NCBI GenBank assembly: GCA_046759385.1
Contig: JBHICC010000022.1
Location: 1-45,283 of the forward strand
Direction: 5' to 3'
DNA from: JBHICC01 sp046759385
GTDB taxonomy: Bacteria; Pseudomonadota; Gammaproteobacteria; Acidiferrobacterales; SPGG2
Length of the DNA stretch: 45,283 nt
Of this stretch, positions 32,351 through 39,970 are shown piece after piece. A program made the position numbers and the translations under genes. How positions within the stretch are numbered: position 1 is the stretch's first letter; every line of letters starts with the position of its first letter. The notes under the pieces were generated by a model. That model was not told the origin of the DNA. It was given only the letters and a program-made list of their open reading frames with translations, and did no database searches.

Positions 32351-33268
32351 ATGAGGATCGCGGTGATTGGGACTGGGGCAATGGGGTCAATCTACGCCGG
32401 CCTTCTGGGGGATGCTGGCAATCAGGTTTGGGCGGTCGACAGTTGGCAGGCGCACATCGACGCCATTCGTGAGCACGGATTACGTGTCGAAGGTGCAAGC
32501 GGCGATCGCGTCGTCAAGCTGAACGCAACCAGCGAATCAACCGACGTCGGTATGGTGGATCTCGTCATCATTGCTACCAAGGCGATGCACGTTGAAGCGG
32601 CGGCGGCCAGCGTCAACCCCTTAATTGGACCGGATACCATTGTGTTAACGATTCAAAATGGGCTCGGCAGCGCAGATAAGGTCGCGCAGCTGCTGGGTGC
32701 GGAAAAGGTCATTATCGGCGTTGTAGGTGGTTTCGGTGCCTCGATGCGTGGCCCTGGACACGTGCACCACAATGGCTGGGAGTTCGTGCGGCTCGGAGAG
32801 TTGAGCGGCTCGGTGACACCTAGGCTCCAACGCATCGCCCAAGTGTGGCAAGACGCCGGCTTCAAAGTCAGAACCTACGACGACATCGATCAGCTCGTGT
32901 GGGAAAAGCTCATCTGTAATGTGACCTATAGCGGGCCATGCGCGGTACTCGAGAAAACTATCGGCGAAATAATCGAAGACCCATACGCGTGGGATGTGGG
33001 ATCGCGATGTGCAACCGAGGCATACGAGGCAGCGCTTGCACGCGGTATAACTTTAGACATCAACGATCCTGCCGAGTATGTCCGCGCCTTCGGTTCGAAG
33101 ATCCCAGACGCGCGCCCCTCTGTCCTGCTGGATCACATGGCACGTCGCCGATCAGAGATCGAATTCATAAATGGAGCTATTCCGGCTGTTGCCCGCGCCG
33201 TGAACCTGACGGCACCGTGCAACGAGGTGATCACCGCGTTGGTGAAAGCCAAAGAGGCGGGTTTCTGA
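32351..33268 (+). CDS. 2-dehydropantoate 2-reductase family protein (paralogue 2)
   Basis: A 305-residue PanE/ApbA-type reductase. GTGAMGSIYAGLL binds NADP(H), LVWEKLICNVTYS holds the catalytic Lys, and RRRSEIEFINGAIP the late Glu. It is clearly diverged from the first paralogue. AGGGGAAACTACC ahead of the ATG is a fair ribosome site. Together with the epimerase it suggests a hydroxy-acid or sugar-acid pathway. It is convergent with the methyltransferase gene, five bases away. Confidence 0.88.
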   Translation: MRIAVIGTGAMGSIYAGLLGDAGNQVWAVDSWQAHIDAIREHGLRVEGASGDRVVKLNATSESTDVGMVDLVIIATKAMHVEAAAASVNPLIGPDTIVLTIQNGLGSADKVAQLLGAEKVIIGVVGGFGASMRGPGHVHHNGWEFVRLGELSGSVTPRLQRIAQVWQDAGFKVRTYDDIDQLVWEKLICNVTYSGPCAVLEKTIGEIIEDPYAWDVGSRCATEAYEAALARGITLDINDPAEYVRAFGSKIPDARPSVLLDHMARRRSEIEFINGAIPAVARAVNLTAPCNEVITALVKAKEAGF

Positions 33269-33273
33269 ACTGG

Positions 33274-34068
33274 CTACTGACTCTTCTTAAGCACGACCAT
33301 CACGTTTTCGTCAAACCACTCCGCTTGGCTTTTATCTGAAAAATGCTGGCGGATTCGCCGTTCGAACTCCTCGAGGGCGTGATCGAAGACCTCAGCTGAG
33401 TAAAGCGAAAACGTCGAGTAGTGTTTATTGTGGGCCTGATGGGTAAGCGCGGACAGAGTGGCACAGCGCTTGAACCGAAATGTCTCAACCGATTCCAAGG
33501 TTAGGTCATCTCGCAAGGTCCCCCAACGTTCGACATCGGAAAGGCTGTATAGGCGTTCTTCCGTTTCAGAAAATCCCGGGAAAAATTGACCCCAAATGCT
33601 CCGCGCGTTCTGGCTGCGCAAGCGCGTGTAAACGAACACGTAGCCATCCGCGCGTAGGGCTCGGGTAGCCTTCTCTAACAACACTGTCGGATCGAAATGA
33701 TGTATCGCATTGAACGTTAAGATGCAGTCGAGCGAGCTGTCTCTGAGCGTTAAGTGGGCAATGTCGGACTGAATCGTCGAGAAATTCTTTATGCCGTGAG
33801 CCCGGAGTAGCTCAGTAGTCTCTGCCACCATCGAGGCATTGACGTCATTGCAAATCAGATGCAACCGAGGGATGTGCTGCAGGAGCAAGAGGCTGTAGCG
33901 TCCACCGCCACAGCCGATATCGACCGCGTCGACTGTACCGTGACCCTCTAGTTTGCTCTTTATATAGAGAATCGGCTCGAGATCGGTCGTGCGGATCTTG
34001 TTATAGGAAGCGGCCACCTCGGAGAAGTGGTCGTACATGTGCTGTATTGGCCTGCTGCTACGGGCCAT
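33274..34068 (-). CDS. class I SAM-dependent methyltransferase
   Basis: A 264-residue methyltransferase. VDIGCGGGRYSLLL is the SAM-binding motif I, LICNDVNASMV supplies the acidic residue for the ribose, and ILTFNAIHHFDP is motif IV. The C-terminal 120 residues form a substrate lid with no signature I recognise. The target could be a small molecule such as a quinone or lipid. It lies downstream of the inositol-phosphate synthase gene on the same strand, separated by a 12-base-pair hairpin. Confidence 0.85.
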   Translation of the reverse strand: MARSSRPIQHMYDHFSEVAASYNKIRTTDLEPILYIKSKLEGHGTVDAVDIGCGGGRYSLLLLQHIPRLHLICNDVNASMVAETTELLRAHGIKNFSTIQSDIAHLTLRDSSLDCILTFNAIHHFDPTVLLEKATRALRADGYVFVYTRLRSQNARSIWGQFFPGFSETEERLYSLSDVERWGTLRDDLTLESVETFRFKRCATLSALTHQAHNKHYSTFSLYSAEVFDHALEEFERRIRQHFSDKSQAEWFDENVMVVLKKSQ

Positions 34069-34100
34069 GCGGTTCGCCAGTTAGCCGGTATGCGCTGCTT

Positions 34101-34133
34101 GCCTGGCCACCACTGCGAGTTTGGTGGCCAGGC
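34101..34133. terminator. 12-bp perfect inverted repeat downstream of ino1
   Basis: GCCTGGCCACCA and TGGTGGCCAGGC are exact complements around a nine-base loop. It lies 37 bases past the ino1 stop on the minus strand and just upstream of the methyltransferase start. No U-run follows, so it may act as a Rho-associated or mRNA-stabilising hairpin, or be a REP-type element. Confidence 0.5.
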
Positions 34134-34170
34134 GCAGGCGGGGACGTCCTGCCCCTACCACAACTGTTTG

Positions 34171-35316
34171 TTACCAACGTTGCCGTCTGCGCGTATCGGC
34201 GACTTCGACGTGCTTCTCACCCCATGTGCCCTTAATAAAGGCCTCAGTCATGTGGTAGGCCTCGTCGTCCGTGTACTGACGGGGTGGATGTTTGAAGAAG
34301 TAGGCTGACGGGGGATATAGGACGCCTCCCTCGCCTCGGTCTAACGCGAGCTTGCAGCACCGAATACCATCAATCGCCACCCCCGCTGAGTTCGGGGAGT
34401 CCTCGACGGAGAGGCGCATCTCCAGGTTCATCGCCACGTCACCGAACAGCTTGCCTTCCATCCGAATAAAGCACACTTTGTTGTCGTTTTGCCAAGGGAC
34501 GTAATCGCTCGGACCGATATGGATATTCTCATCCTCGAGCCGTTTCTCAGCCACGGACTGCACGGCCTCGGTTTTAGACTCTTTTTTCGACATCAGCCGG
34601 CTGCGATTGAGCATGTTGAGGAAGTCCGTGTTGCCGCCGGTGTTGAGCTGGTAGGTGCGCTCCAGCTTGACTCCACGTTTTTTGAACAAATCTGTAAGCA
34701 GCCGGTGAGTGATGGTCGCGCCGAGCTGCGATTTGATGTCGTCTCCCATAATAGGGAGGTTTCTGTCCTTGAAGCGCTGGGCCCAGGCCGGGTCGCTAGC
34801 GATAAAGACAGGGATGTTGTTAATGAAGCCCAGGCCCGCCTCCAGTGCACACTCGGCATAGAAGCGGCTCGCCTGCTCGGAGCCGACGGGAAGATAGCTG
34901 ATCAAAACCTCCGCGCCTGACTCCCTGAGGATACGGACGATGTGTTCCTTGTCGGGTTGCTCGGCCTGCGCGGGCACAAAGGTGCGGCTCTCTGAGTAGT
35001 GGCCCATATGCTCCGAATAGCCGTCCAGGACACAGCCCATACGCACGGTAATGCCTGTCCTAGGGATGTCACGGCAGAAGACAGTCGTGCAATTCGGGGG
35101 ACTGAATATGGCCTCGGTGATATCTTTTCCGACCTTGCGATCGTCAATGTCGAATGCCGCGACCACCTCGATGTCAAACGGCCTGTACCCGCCGATCTCC
35201 CAATGCATGAGGCCTATCGCGTCGTCGGGGGTCTTATCTCTGTAGTAATGGATCCCTTGGATGAGAGAACTTGCGCAGTTACCGACTCCAACGACTGCAA
35301 TTCTTATGTTGTTCAT
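34171..35316 (-). CDS. ino1: inositol-3-phosphate synthase
   Basis: A 381-residue protein of the bacterial/actinobacterial branch of myo-inositol-1-phosphate synthases, which turn glucose-6-phosphate into inositol phosphate using NAD. VGVGNCASSLIQGIHYY is the NAD site; GDDIKSQLGATITHR, NTGGNTDFLNML and SAGVAIDGIRCCKLALDRG are the family's active-site segments. GGAAGGAGGTGACAC before the ATG is a very strong ribosome site. About 270 bases of hairpin-rich leader precede it. The product may feed inositol lipids or an osmolyte; the nearby glycerophosphodiesterase fits lipid turnover. Confidence 0.95.
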   Translation of the reverse strand: MNNIRIAVVGVGNCASSLIQGIHYYRDKTPDDAIGLMHWEIGGYRPFDIEVVAAFDIDDRKVGKDITEAIFSPPNCTTVFCRDIPRTGITVRMGCVLDGYSEHMGHYSESRTFVPAQAEQPDKEHIVRILRESGAEVLISYLPVGSEQASRFYAECALEAGLGFINNIPVFIASDPAWAQRFKDRNLPIMGDDIKSQLGATITHRLLTDLFKKRGVKLERTYQLNTGGNTDFLNMLNRSRLMSKKESKTEAVQSVAEKRLEDENIHIGPSDYVPWQNDNKVCFIRMEGKLFGDVAMNLEMRLSVEDSPNSAGVAIDGIRCCKLALDRGEGGVLYPPSAYFFKHPPRQYTDDEAYHMTEAFIKGTWGEKHVEVADTRRRQRW

Positions 35317-35585
35317 GTGTCACCTCCTTCCAACTGCGTTCCGCTGAGGATATCCGCCATCCCGCCTGCCCTTGTGGGGAAACGAGAGGCGCAAAGTCCA
35401 GCAAACCGCCGCCCAGGGCGGCGGTAAACCAAACAATCCTTCGCGGGGACTACCTTCGGGTGGGGGGACTGACCCTCCCCGGAAGGGCCAAACCCGCAAT
35501 GCAGCTTAGAACTGCACTTCGCGCGGGCCCCGGTTAAAGACGTATTTCTAGTAGGCCAATTTGGCGTCTCACGACGCCGCTGCAC
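35317..35585 (-). ncRNA. structured 5' leader of ino1, candidate riboswitch
   Basis: From a promoter at about 35592-35619 the ino1 message would begin near 35585 and carry roughly 270 bases before the ATG. Four strong stems are visible: GGCGTC/GACGCC with a GUGA loop (35563-35578), CCCGC+TGCAG pairing with CTGCA+GCGGG (35493-35527), CCTTC+GGGG pairing with CCCC+GAAGG (35453-35486), and a perfect 10-base stem ACCGCCGCCC (35405-35425). A further AGTCC/GGACT helix (35395-35451) encloses the last. I cannot match it to a known riboswitch. Some helices form on the other strand too, so a plus-strand RNA is not excluded. Confidence 0.5.
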
Positions 35586-35591
35586 CATGAT

Positions 35592-35619
35592 TTTGTATTA
35601 TTTCCTCAGGGTCTTTCAA
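35592..35619 (-). promoter_or_regulatory. putative sigma-70 promoter of ino1
   Basis: On the minus strand TTGAAA (35619-35614) is followed after 16 bases by TACAAA (35597-35592). Transcription would start just ahead of the first leader hairpin, which supports the leader interpretation. No other good promoter is seen closer to the gene. Confidence 0.45.
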
Positions 35620-35923
35620 CCCCTTTCGATCCTCGCACCTATCTGTTTCTAATACATTTTTTCCAGTGTGCCGCAGCAAACCGGGCGAGAGACTGGGTCA
35701 CCGTGGCGTTCGCGTCGGGTTCGCCGGTGCCCTGAGAGAGGTGGCCAGGAAACACTTTGGTCAACCCACGACAACCACTCGCGGACAGGGTGCACCGCGC
35801 GTTGCCTCGCCGCGCCTGGAACGATGTGATCTGCATGCGCACTGACCGACGACTGCGCGTATCACCTGAGCTGCGGTAGCATAGCGCACCGGCGCGAACT
35901 GCGTTCAAAGAGGCGCGTAGACA
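35620..35923. other. 304-base stretch without a supported gene
   Basis: This lies upstream of both ino1 and the glycerophosphodiesterase. A minus-strand frame (35639-35908) is open but has no ribosome site, hydrophobic pattern or family motif. I see no repeats or RNA gene. It should hold the promoter for the plus-strand phosphodiesterase. Confidence 0.45.
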
Positions 35924-36814
35924 GTGATACGACCTTATGCAACGGCCTTGCTTTCGATATTTGGTCTACTCGTGCCCTACCCCGGTATCGGGGTTGGCGC
36001 TGAGCCAAAGGACCTAGACATTCAGGGTCATCGCGGGGCACGTGGTCTGATGCCCGAAAACACGCTGCCAGCGTTCAAGAAGGCGCTCGCGCTGCGAGTG
36101 CCCACACTCGAACTCGACATCCAGGCAACCAAAGACCGTGAACTGGTCGTCTATCATGACCCGCGCCTGAACCCAAAGCTTTGCGTCTACGACGATGGCA
36201 AGGAGGTTTCGAAGCAACCGTTGTATGCTGTTAGACATCAAGAGCTCGCTCGCGTCGACTGTGGCAGACGCCGTAACGCCCGTTTCCGCGATCAGCAGAC
36301 AACTCGCGGCGCGCGTATTCCGCGATTAGAAGACGTACTTGTGCTGGCGCGAAGCGCCGATTACCCGGTGAGGCTCAGCATTGAGATCAAGTGGGCTAAG
36401 CGCAAGGACGGCCTCAAGGTGCGGGAGGTCGCTGAGCAGCTCGTCGCGCTCGTTAAGAAGCACGACCTTCAAGCACGCGTCATCGTGCAATCTTTCCATT
36501 CACCCGCGCTACTGGCGATGCGCGACCTCGATCCCAATATACCCCGGGCGATCCTAGTAAGGAATCGTCAGGAGTATGCCCGGGCGATAAGAGAGAGCGG
36601 CGCGAGTATTCTTTCGCCACGATACGACCGGCTACAAGCGCAAGACGTAAAGCAGTTTCAGGCCGAGGGCATCGCGGTCATCCCCTGGACACCCAACAAG
36701 CCAGCCGATATCTGCAGGCTGATCGACTGGGGAGTCGACGGCCTGATCACCGATTATCCGGACCGCGCGCTAGAGCTCTCCAAAGGGCAGGCCTGTCCGA
36801 GCAATAAACCCTAG
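35924..36814 (+). CDS. secreted glycerophosphodiester phosphodiesterase
   Basis: A 296-residue GDPD-family enzyme with a signal peptide ending near residue 26. IQGHRGARGLMPENT provides the catalytic His and Arg, TLELDIQATKDRELVVYHDP the metal-binding Glu and Asp and the second His, and VDGLITDYPDRAL the closing strand. It hydrolyses glycerophosphodiesters to glycerol-3-phosphate and an alcohol in the periplasm. The start is GTG behind AGAGG at an eleven-base distance. It could supply phosphate or inositol from phospholipid head groups. Confidence 0.92.
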   Translation: MIRPYATALLSIFGLLVPYPGIGVGAEPKDLDIQGHRGARGLMPENTLPAFKKALALRVPTLELDIQATKDRELVVYHDPRLNPKLCVYDDGKEVSKQPLYAVRHQELARVDCGRRRNARFRDQQTTRGARIPRLEDVLVLARSADYPVRLSIEIKWAKRKDGLKVREVAEQLVALVKKHDLQARVIVQSFHSPALLAMRDLDPNIPRAILVRNRQEYARAIRESGASILSPRYDRLQAQDVKQFQAEGIAVIPWTPNKPADICRLIDWGVDGLITDYPDRALELSKGQACPSNKP

Positions 36815-36993
36815 CAAGTCAGCAACTTAGCGCAGTGTCCGACACCGCGGAAACGGCAACAGGAAACGCGTTTGCCTTATTCGTCGTCTGGGGTAGGATA
36901 GTTGCCGACACCACTCGGTTAAGGCGCCACAGGGAGCTGGCGACACTACGATCTGTCCTGTTGCATGAGGGTTGAAGCGCGGGGGAGGTGACG

Positions 36994-37950
36994 GTGACGC
37001 AGACGAAAAGCAGTTATTCTCGGCCCTGGGCGATCGCATTCACCTGTATTGCGTTGGTACTGTCCGCTTGGAGCCATGCGGGCGGCCCGCAATGGCTTCA
37101 GATCGAATCGAAAAATATCCAGGGCAACCTCACAGATCACCCCCTGGCCATACCGGTCTATGTACGCTCTGAGGAGCAAAAGGACCTGCTCAACGCCGAG
37201 GTTTACGGGGTTGTCGACCACCCGCTGGCTGCACTTGCTAAGACCCTGGCTATACCAGCGAACTGGTGCGAATTTGGCACGTTACATCCTAACATTAGGG
37301 CCTGTACGCATAAGCGCCACGGCACAGAGGTACTGTTGACTGTATATATCGGCCGCAAGTCGCTCGAATCGCCGCGCCACGCATCCAAGTTGGAGCTGCT
37401 TTATCAGCTCGTCCATTTGGGTGATGAGAACTTCAAGGTGTCACTGGAAGGGCATGACGGTCCCATGGGTACGCGAGACCACCGGTTCGCGCTAGAGGCG
37501 ATGAGGGTAGGCGACAAGACACTCGTTCGCGTTCAGTTCTCGTACCGCATAGGGTTCATGAGCCGGCTCGCCGCCAAAGCGTATCTGGCCACGCGGGGCG
37601 CCGGGCGCATTGGGTTCAGCACTGTCGGCGTCAATGATGCGGGCGATCCGATTTACGTGAAGGGCACGAAAGGCATGATAGAACGCAGCGTCATGCGTTT
37701 TTACTTGGCCTTGTTGGCATTGATGGAGACGCGTCATCTGCCAGCGCTAGATCAGATCGAAGCACGGATCAATCACTGGGTCAGTCTTGCTCAGAGGTAT
37801 CCCCCTCAGCTCGGCAAGCTCGAGCGGGAAGAGTATGTGCAGCTGAAGCGTCGGGATTGGGCGAACCAGCTGAAGTTGCAGAGCGCACTTGTGGTTGGCT
37901 CTGAGCAGGGTGGGGGCCTGAGTGAACACGCAGTCGCGCGCCGCCGATAA
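36994..37950 (+). CDS. secreted protein of unknown function
   Basis: About 318 residues from a GTG at 36994, placed five bases after GGGGGAGG; a GTG two codons earlier is too close to that site. A signal peptide (AIAFTCIALVLSAWSHAG) is followed by a mixed domain in which RFALEAMRVGDKTLVRVQFSYRIG and KGTKGMIERSVMRFYLAL suggest a lipid- or ligand-binding alpha/beta fold of SRPBCC type. That is only a loose resemblance. No catalytic motif is clear. It is tandem with the phosphodiesterase, 173 bases downstream. Confidence 0.7.
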   Translation: MTQTKSSYSRPWAIAFTCIALVLSAWSHAGGPQWLQIESKNIQGNLTDHPLAIPVYVRSEEQKDLLNAEVYGVVDHPLAALAKTLAIPANWCEFGTLHPNIRACTHKRHGTEVLLTVYIGRKSLESPRHASKLELLYQLVHLGDENFKVSLEGHDGPMGTRDHRFALEAMRVGDKTLVRVQFSYRIGFMSRLAAKAYLATRGAGRIGFSTVGVNDAGDPIYVKGTKGMIERSVMRFYLALLALMETRHLPALDQIEARINHWVSLAQRYPPQLGKLEREEYVQLKRRDWANQLKLQSALVVGSEQGGGLSEHAVARRR

Positions 37951-37965
37951 GAGCGGAACTGTAAG

Positions 37966-38280
37966 CTAAGCTTGCCGCTTCTTCTGTTGACCGATAGCGG
38001 GCTGTCTCTTGAAGTAGTCGATGACCTTGCTAATCAAGTCCTGACCAGCGTACTCAAGGCCATTGAAGACCAGCCACAGGTATGGGTCCTTGTCGTACCA
38101 ACGGCGCCGGAAGAGGTCGAGCGGGAACTCCAGGACGAGATCGGTCAGCAGGTTAGGTTGAATCTGCTTGATCAGATGCATGATTCCCTTGACGAACTCG
38201 TCGCGCTCGTCATCGTGCATGTGAGCTATGAGATCGAGATATCTTCCAAGCTCGTCGTGTTTGTCATACCAACGCGCCAT
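37966..38280 (-). CDS. small soluble protein of unknown function
   Basis: A 104-residue, mostly helical, charged protein beginning MARWYDKHDELGRYLDLIAHM and rich in Asp, Leu and Lys. There is no signal peptide, membrane segment or metal motif. GGAAGG six bases before the ATG supports translation. It is convergent with the secreted protein gene, 15 bases away. The family is not recognised; two WYDK strings (residues 4-7 and 61-64) hint at a faint internal repeat. Confidence 0.7.
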   Translation of the reverse strand: MARWYDKHDELGRYLDLIAHMHDDERDEFVKGIMHLIKQIQPNLLTDLVLEFPLDLFRRRWYDKDPYLWLVFNGLEYAGQDLISKVIDYFKRQPAIGQQKKRQA

Positions 38281-38561
38281 GGCTGCCTTCCACGATTACT
38301 ACCTTCCATAGTAGTCAGTTCTCGCGTCCCATGGAGGAAGGGGGCAGGAACTGCCAAGGGTCGGTGCGCAGCCGAGCAGGCTCGAAGTCTCTGAATCACA
38401 AAGAAATCTAACAACGGTGGCGGCTCGCTGCGTTGTGCAGTGCACACTCGGGCAGAGCTTCACGGGCCGTCGCACGCCGTGGTGGCGGCGGGCACATGGC
38501 TGTATGGGAATTTATCGCCATGCTAGGCTAACTTGATCCTGGCGCTGCCGCCGCGCAGTTC

Positions 38562-39734
38562 ATGAAAAACGGCTTCCACATCTTCGATAGCGACCTTCAC
38601 GTGATCGAACCGCGTGAGGTTTATGAGGGCTATCTCGACGAGCGATACAGGGAGCGAATGCCCAAGTACCTGGGCTGGGGGCCGACGAACTTTCCCCACT
38701 GGGATGTCCAAGGCCGGATTATTCCACCTTGGGCCAAAGATCCTATCGTCGCAAGCGCGCAGGAGTGTATGGACGCTCCCACCGAGGACGTGTACCGGCC
38801 GATCCGCGAGCGCAATTACGATGCGCCCTCCACCTTGGAGGCCATGGACGTCGAAGGGATTGATATCGCTGTACTGTTTCGCACGTTTGCGCACATGGTG
38901 GTTTCCATAGATGACCTCGAGGGTGACTGCGCAATTGCTTACTGTGCTGCGTTTAACGACTGGCTTGCAGATTACTGTGCCACCGATCCGCAGCGGTTGA
39001 AAGCGGCCGCCATCGTTTCACTTCACGACCCCGAGCTGGCAGCTGCGGAGGCCCGACGCGCCGTGCGGGACAAAGGTCACGTCGCCGTTGTTTTATTGCC
39101 GATGCCGGCGAACGGACGTTATTTCAACGCACCTGAATGCGACGTGCTTTGGAAAGAACTAAAACACTTGAACGTACCGCTTACCTTTCATGGCACTAGC
39201 GGTGGGGCGTGTAACGATTATGTCACGAATCGATTCGTTGGACTGCCCGGTTTTCGCACCTTGAACCATGCGTCCGCGTTTCCACTTGAGCTTATGCTTG
39301 CTCTCGGCGCGATGATTTTAGGTGGGGTGCTTGAACGGTTCCCAGAACTGCGAGTCGGTTTCCTGGAAGGAAACTGCGGCTGGTTGCCGTGGTGGTTAGA
39401 GCGGCTTGATGATCAGTGGAAGAAATACGGCGGCGGCGAAGTGGTCAAGCTTTCAGCATTGCCAAGCGAGTATTTCAAAAGGCAATGTTTCATCGCTACG
39501 GATGTTGACGAAGAGCTGTTGTCCGTCGTGATCGATCGGTTCGGCGATGACAACATTGTTATGTCGGTAGACTATCCGCATGCGGACGGTCCGTTTCCCC
39601 ATGGAATAGATACGTTCCTCAACTTGCCAGGAGTCAACGCAGAGTCCAAGCGAAAAATTATGTGGGATAACTGCGTGCAGCTCTATAACATCGAGGATCT
39701 TGATGCCGTGCGCAGCGTATCCTCATCTCCATGA
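38562..39734 (+). CDS. amidohydrolase-family metal-dependent hydrolase or decarboxylase
   Basis: A 390-residue TIM-barrel protein of the amidohydrolase-2 group. FDSDLHVIEP is the N-terminal metal motif (a variant DxH where many relatives have DxHxH), LTFHGTSGG supplies His on a central strand, NHASAFPLELMLAL the next, and SVDYPHADGPFPHG the late Asp and His. Relatives hydrolyse or decarboxylate ring acids. No Shine-Dalgarno is evident before the ATG. It stands alone in a 280-base gap. Confidence 0.85.
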   Translation: MKNGFHIFDSDLHVIEPREVYEGYLDERYRERMPKYLGWGPTNFPHWDVQGRIIPPWAKDPIVASAQECMDAPTEDVYRPIRERNYDAPSTLEAMDVEGIDIAVLFRTFAHMVVSIDDLEGDCAIAYCAAFNDWLADYCATDPQRLKAAAIVSLHDPELAAAEARRAVRDKGHVAVVLLPMPANGRYFNAPECDVLWKELKHLNVPLTFHGTSGGACNDYVTNRFVGLPGFRTLNHASAFPLELMLALGAMILGGVLERFPELRVGFLEGNCGWLPWWLERLDDQWKKYGGGEVVKLSALPSEYFKRQCFIATDVDEELLSVVIDRFGDDNIVMSVDYPHADGPFPHGIDTFLNLPGVNAESKRKIMWDNCVQLYNIEDLDAVRSVSSSP

Positions 39735-39757
39735 CTGCTTAGAGCGCGCTTCCATGA

Positions 39758-39940
39758 GTGAGGCGTTGTTACGCGATTTCCCGTGTGGCTAGTATCAGAG
39801 CACAAAACAGACCTCGTTGGCAGACGTGGCTCAAGAGAGTCGGAATCGCCGGATTTCTGCTGTTTCTGATAAAGGGGCTTTTCTGGATAGCGGTTGCGGT
39901 CCTAGTGTTGTTTTTCGGAATGGAGCTGGGACTTTCGTGA
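39758..39940 (+). CDS. small single-helix membrane protein
   Basis: A 60-residue frame from GTG 39758, or more likely about 51 residues from GTG 39785. A basic N-terminus (RPRWQTWLKRVG) is followed by a strong hydrophobic stretch (IAGFLLFLIKGLFWIAVAVLVLFF). The helix may be one long or two short segments. The positive-inside pattern suggests a cytoplasmic N-terminus. There is no clear ribosome site and no family is recognised. It lies downstream of the amidohydrolase. Confidence 0.5.
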   Translation: MRRCYAISRVASIRAQNRPRWQTWLKRVGIAGFLLFLIKGLFWIAVAVLVLFFGMELGLS

Positions 39941-39970
39941 CCCAAGGGAACATAGCGGCGGTACGCTTAG

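Noticed and set aside
35380..35425. Resemblance to RNase P RNA (GAGG..AAAGTCC and GCAAACCGCC strings)
   Set aside because: The two strings are too close together and the other conserved regions of RNase P RNA are absent; length and fold do not fit.
35385..35430. Possible cyclic-di-GMP-I riboswitch because of CGCAAAG
   Set aside because: The order of conserved blocks is wrong: CAAACC comes after, not before, the GCAAAG motif, and the second domain is not recognisable.
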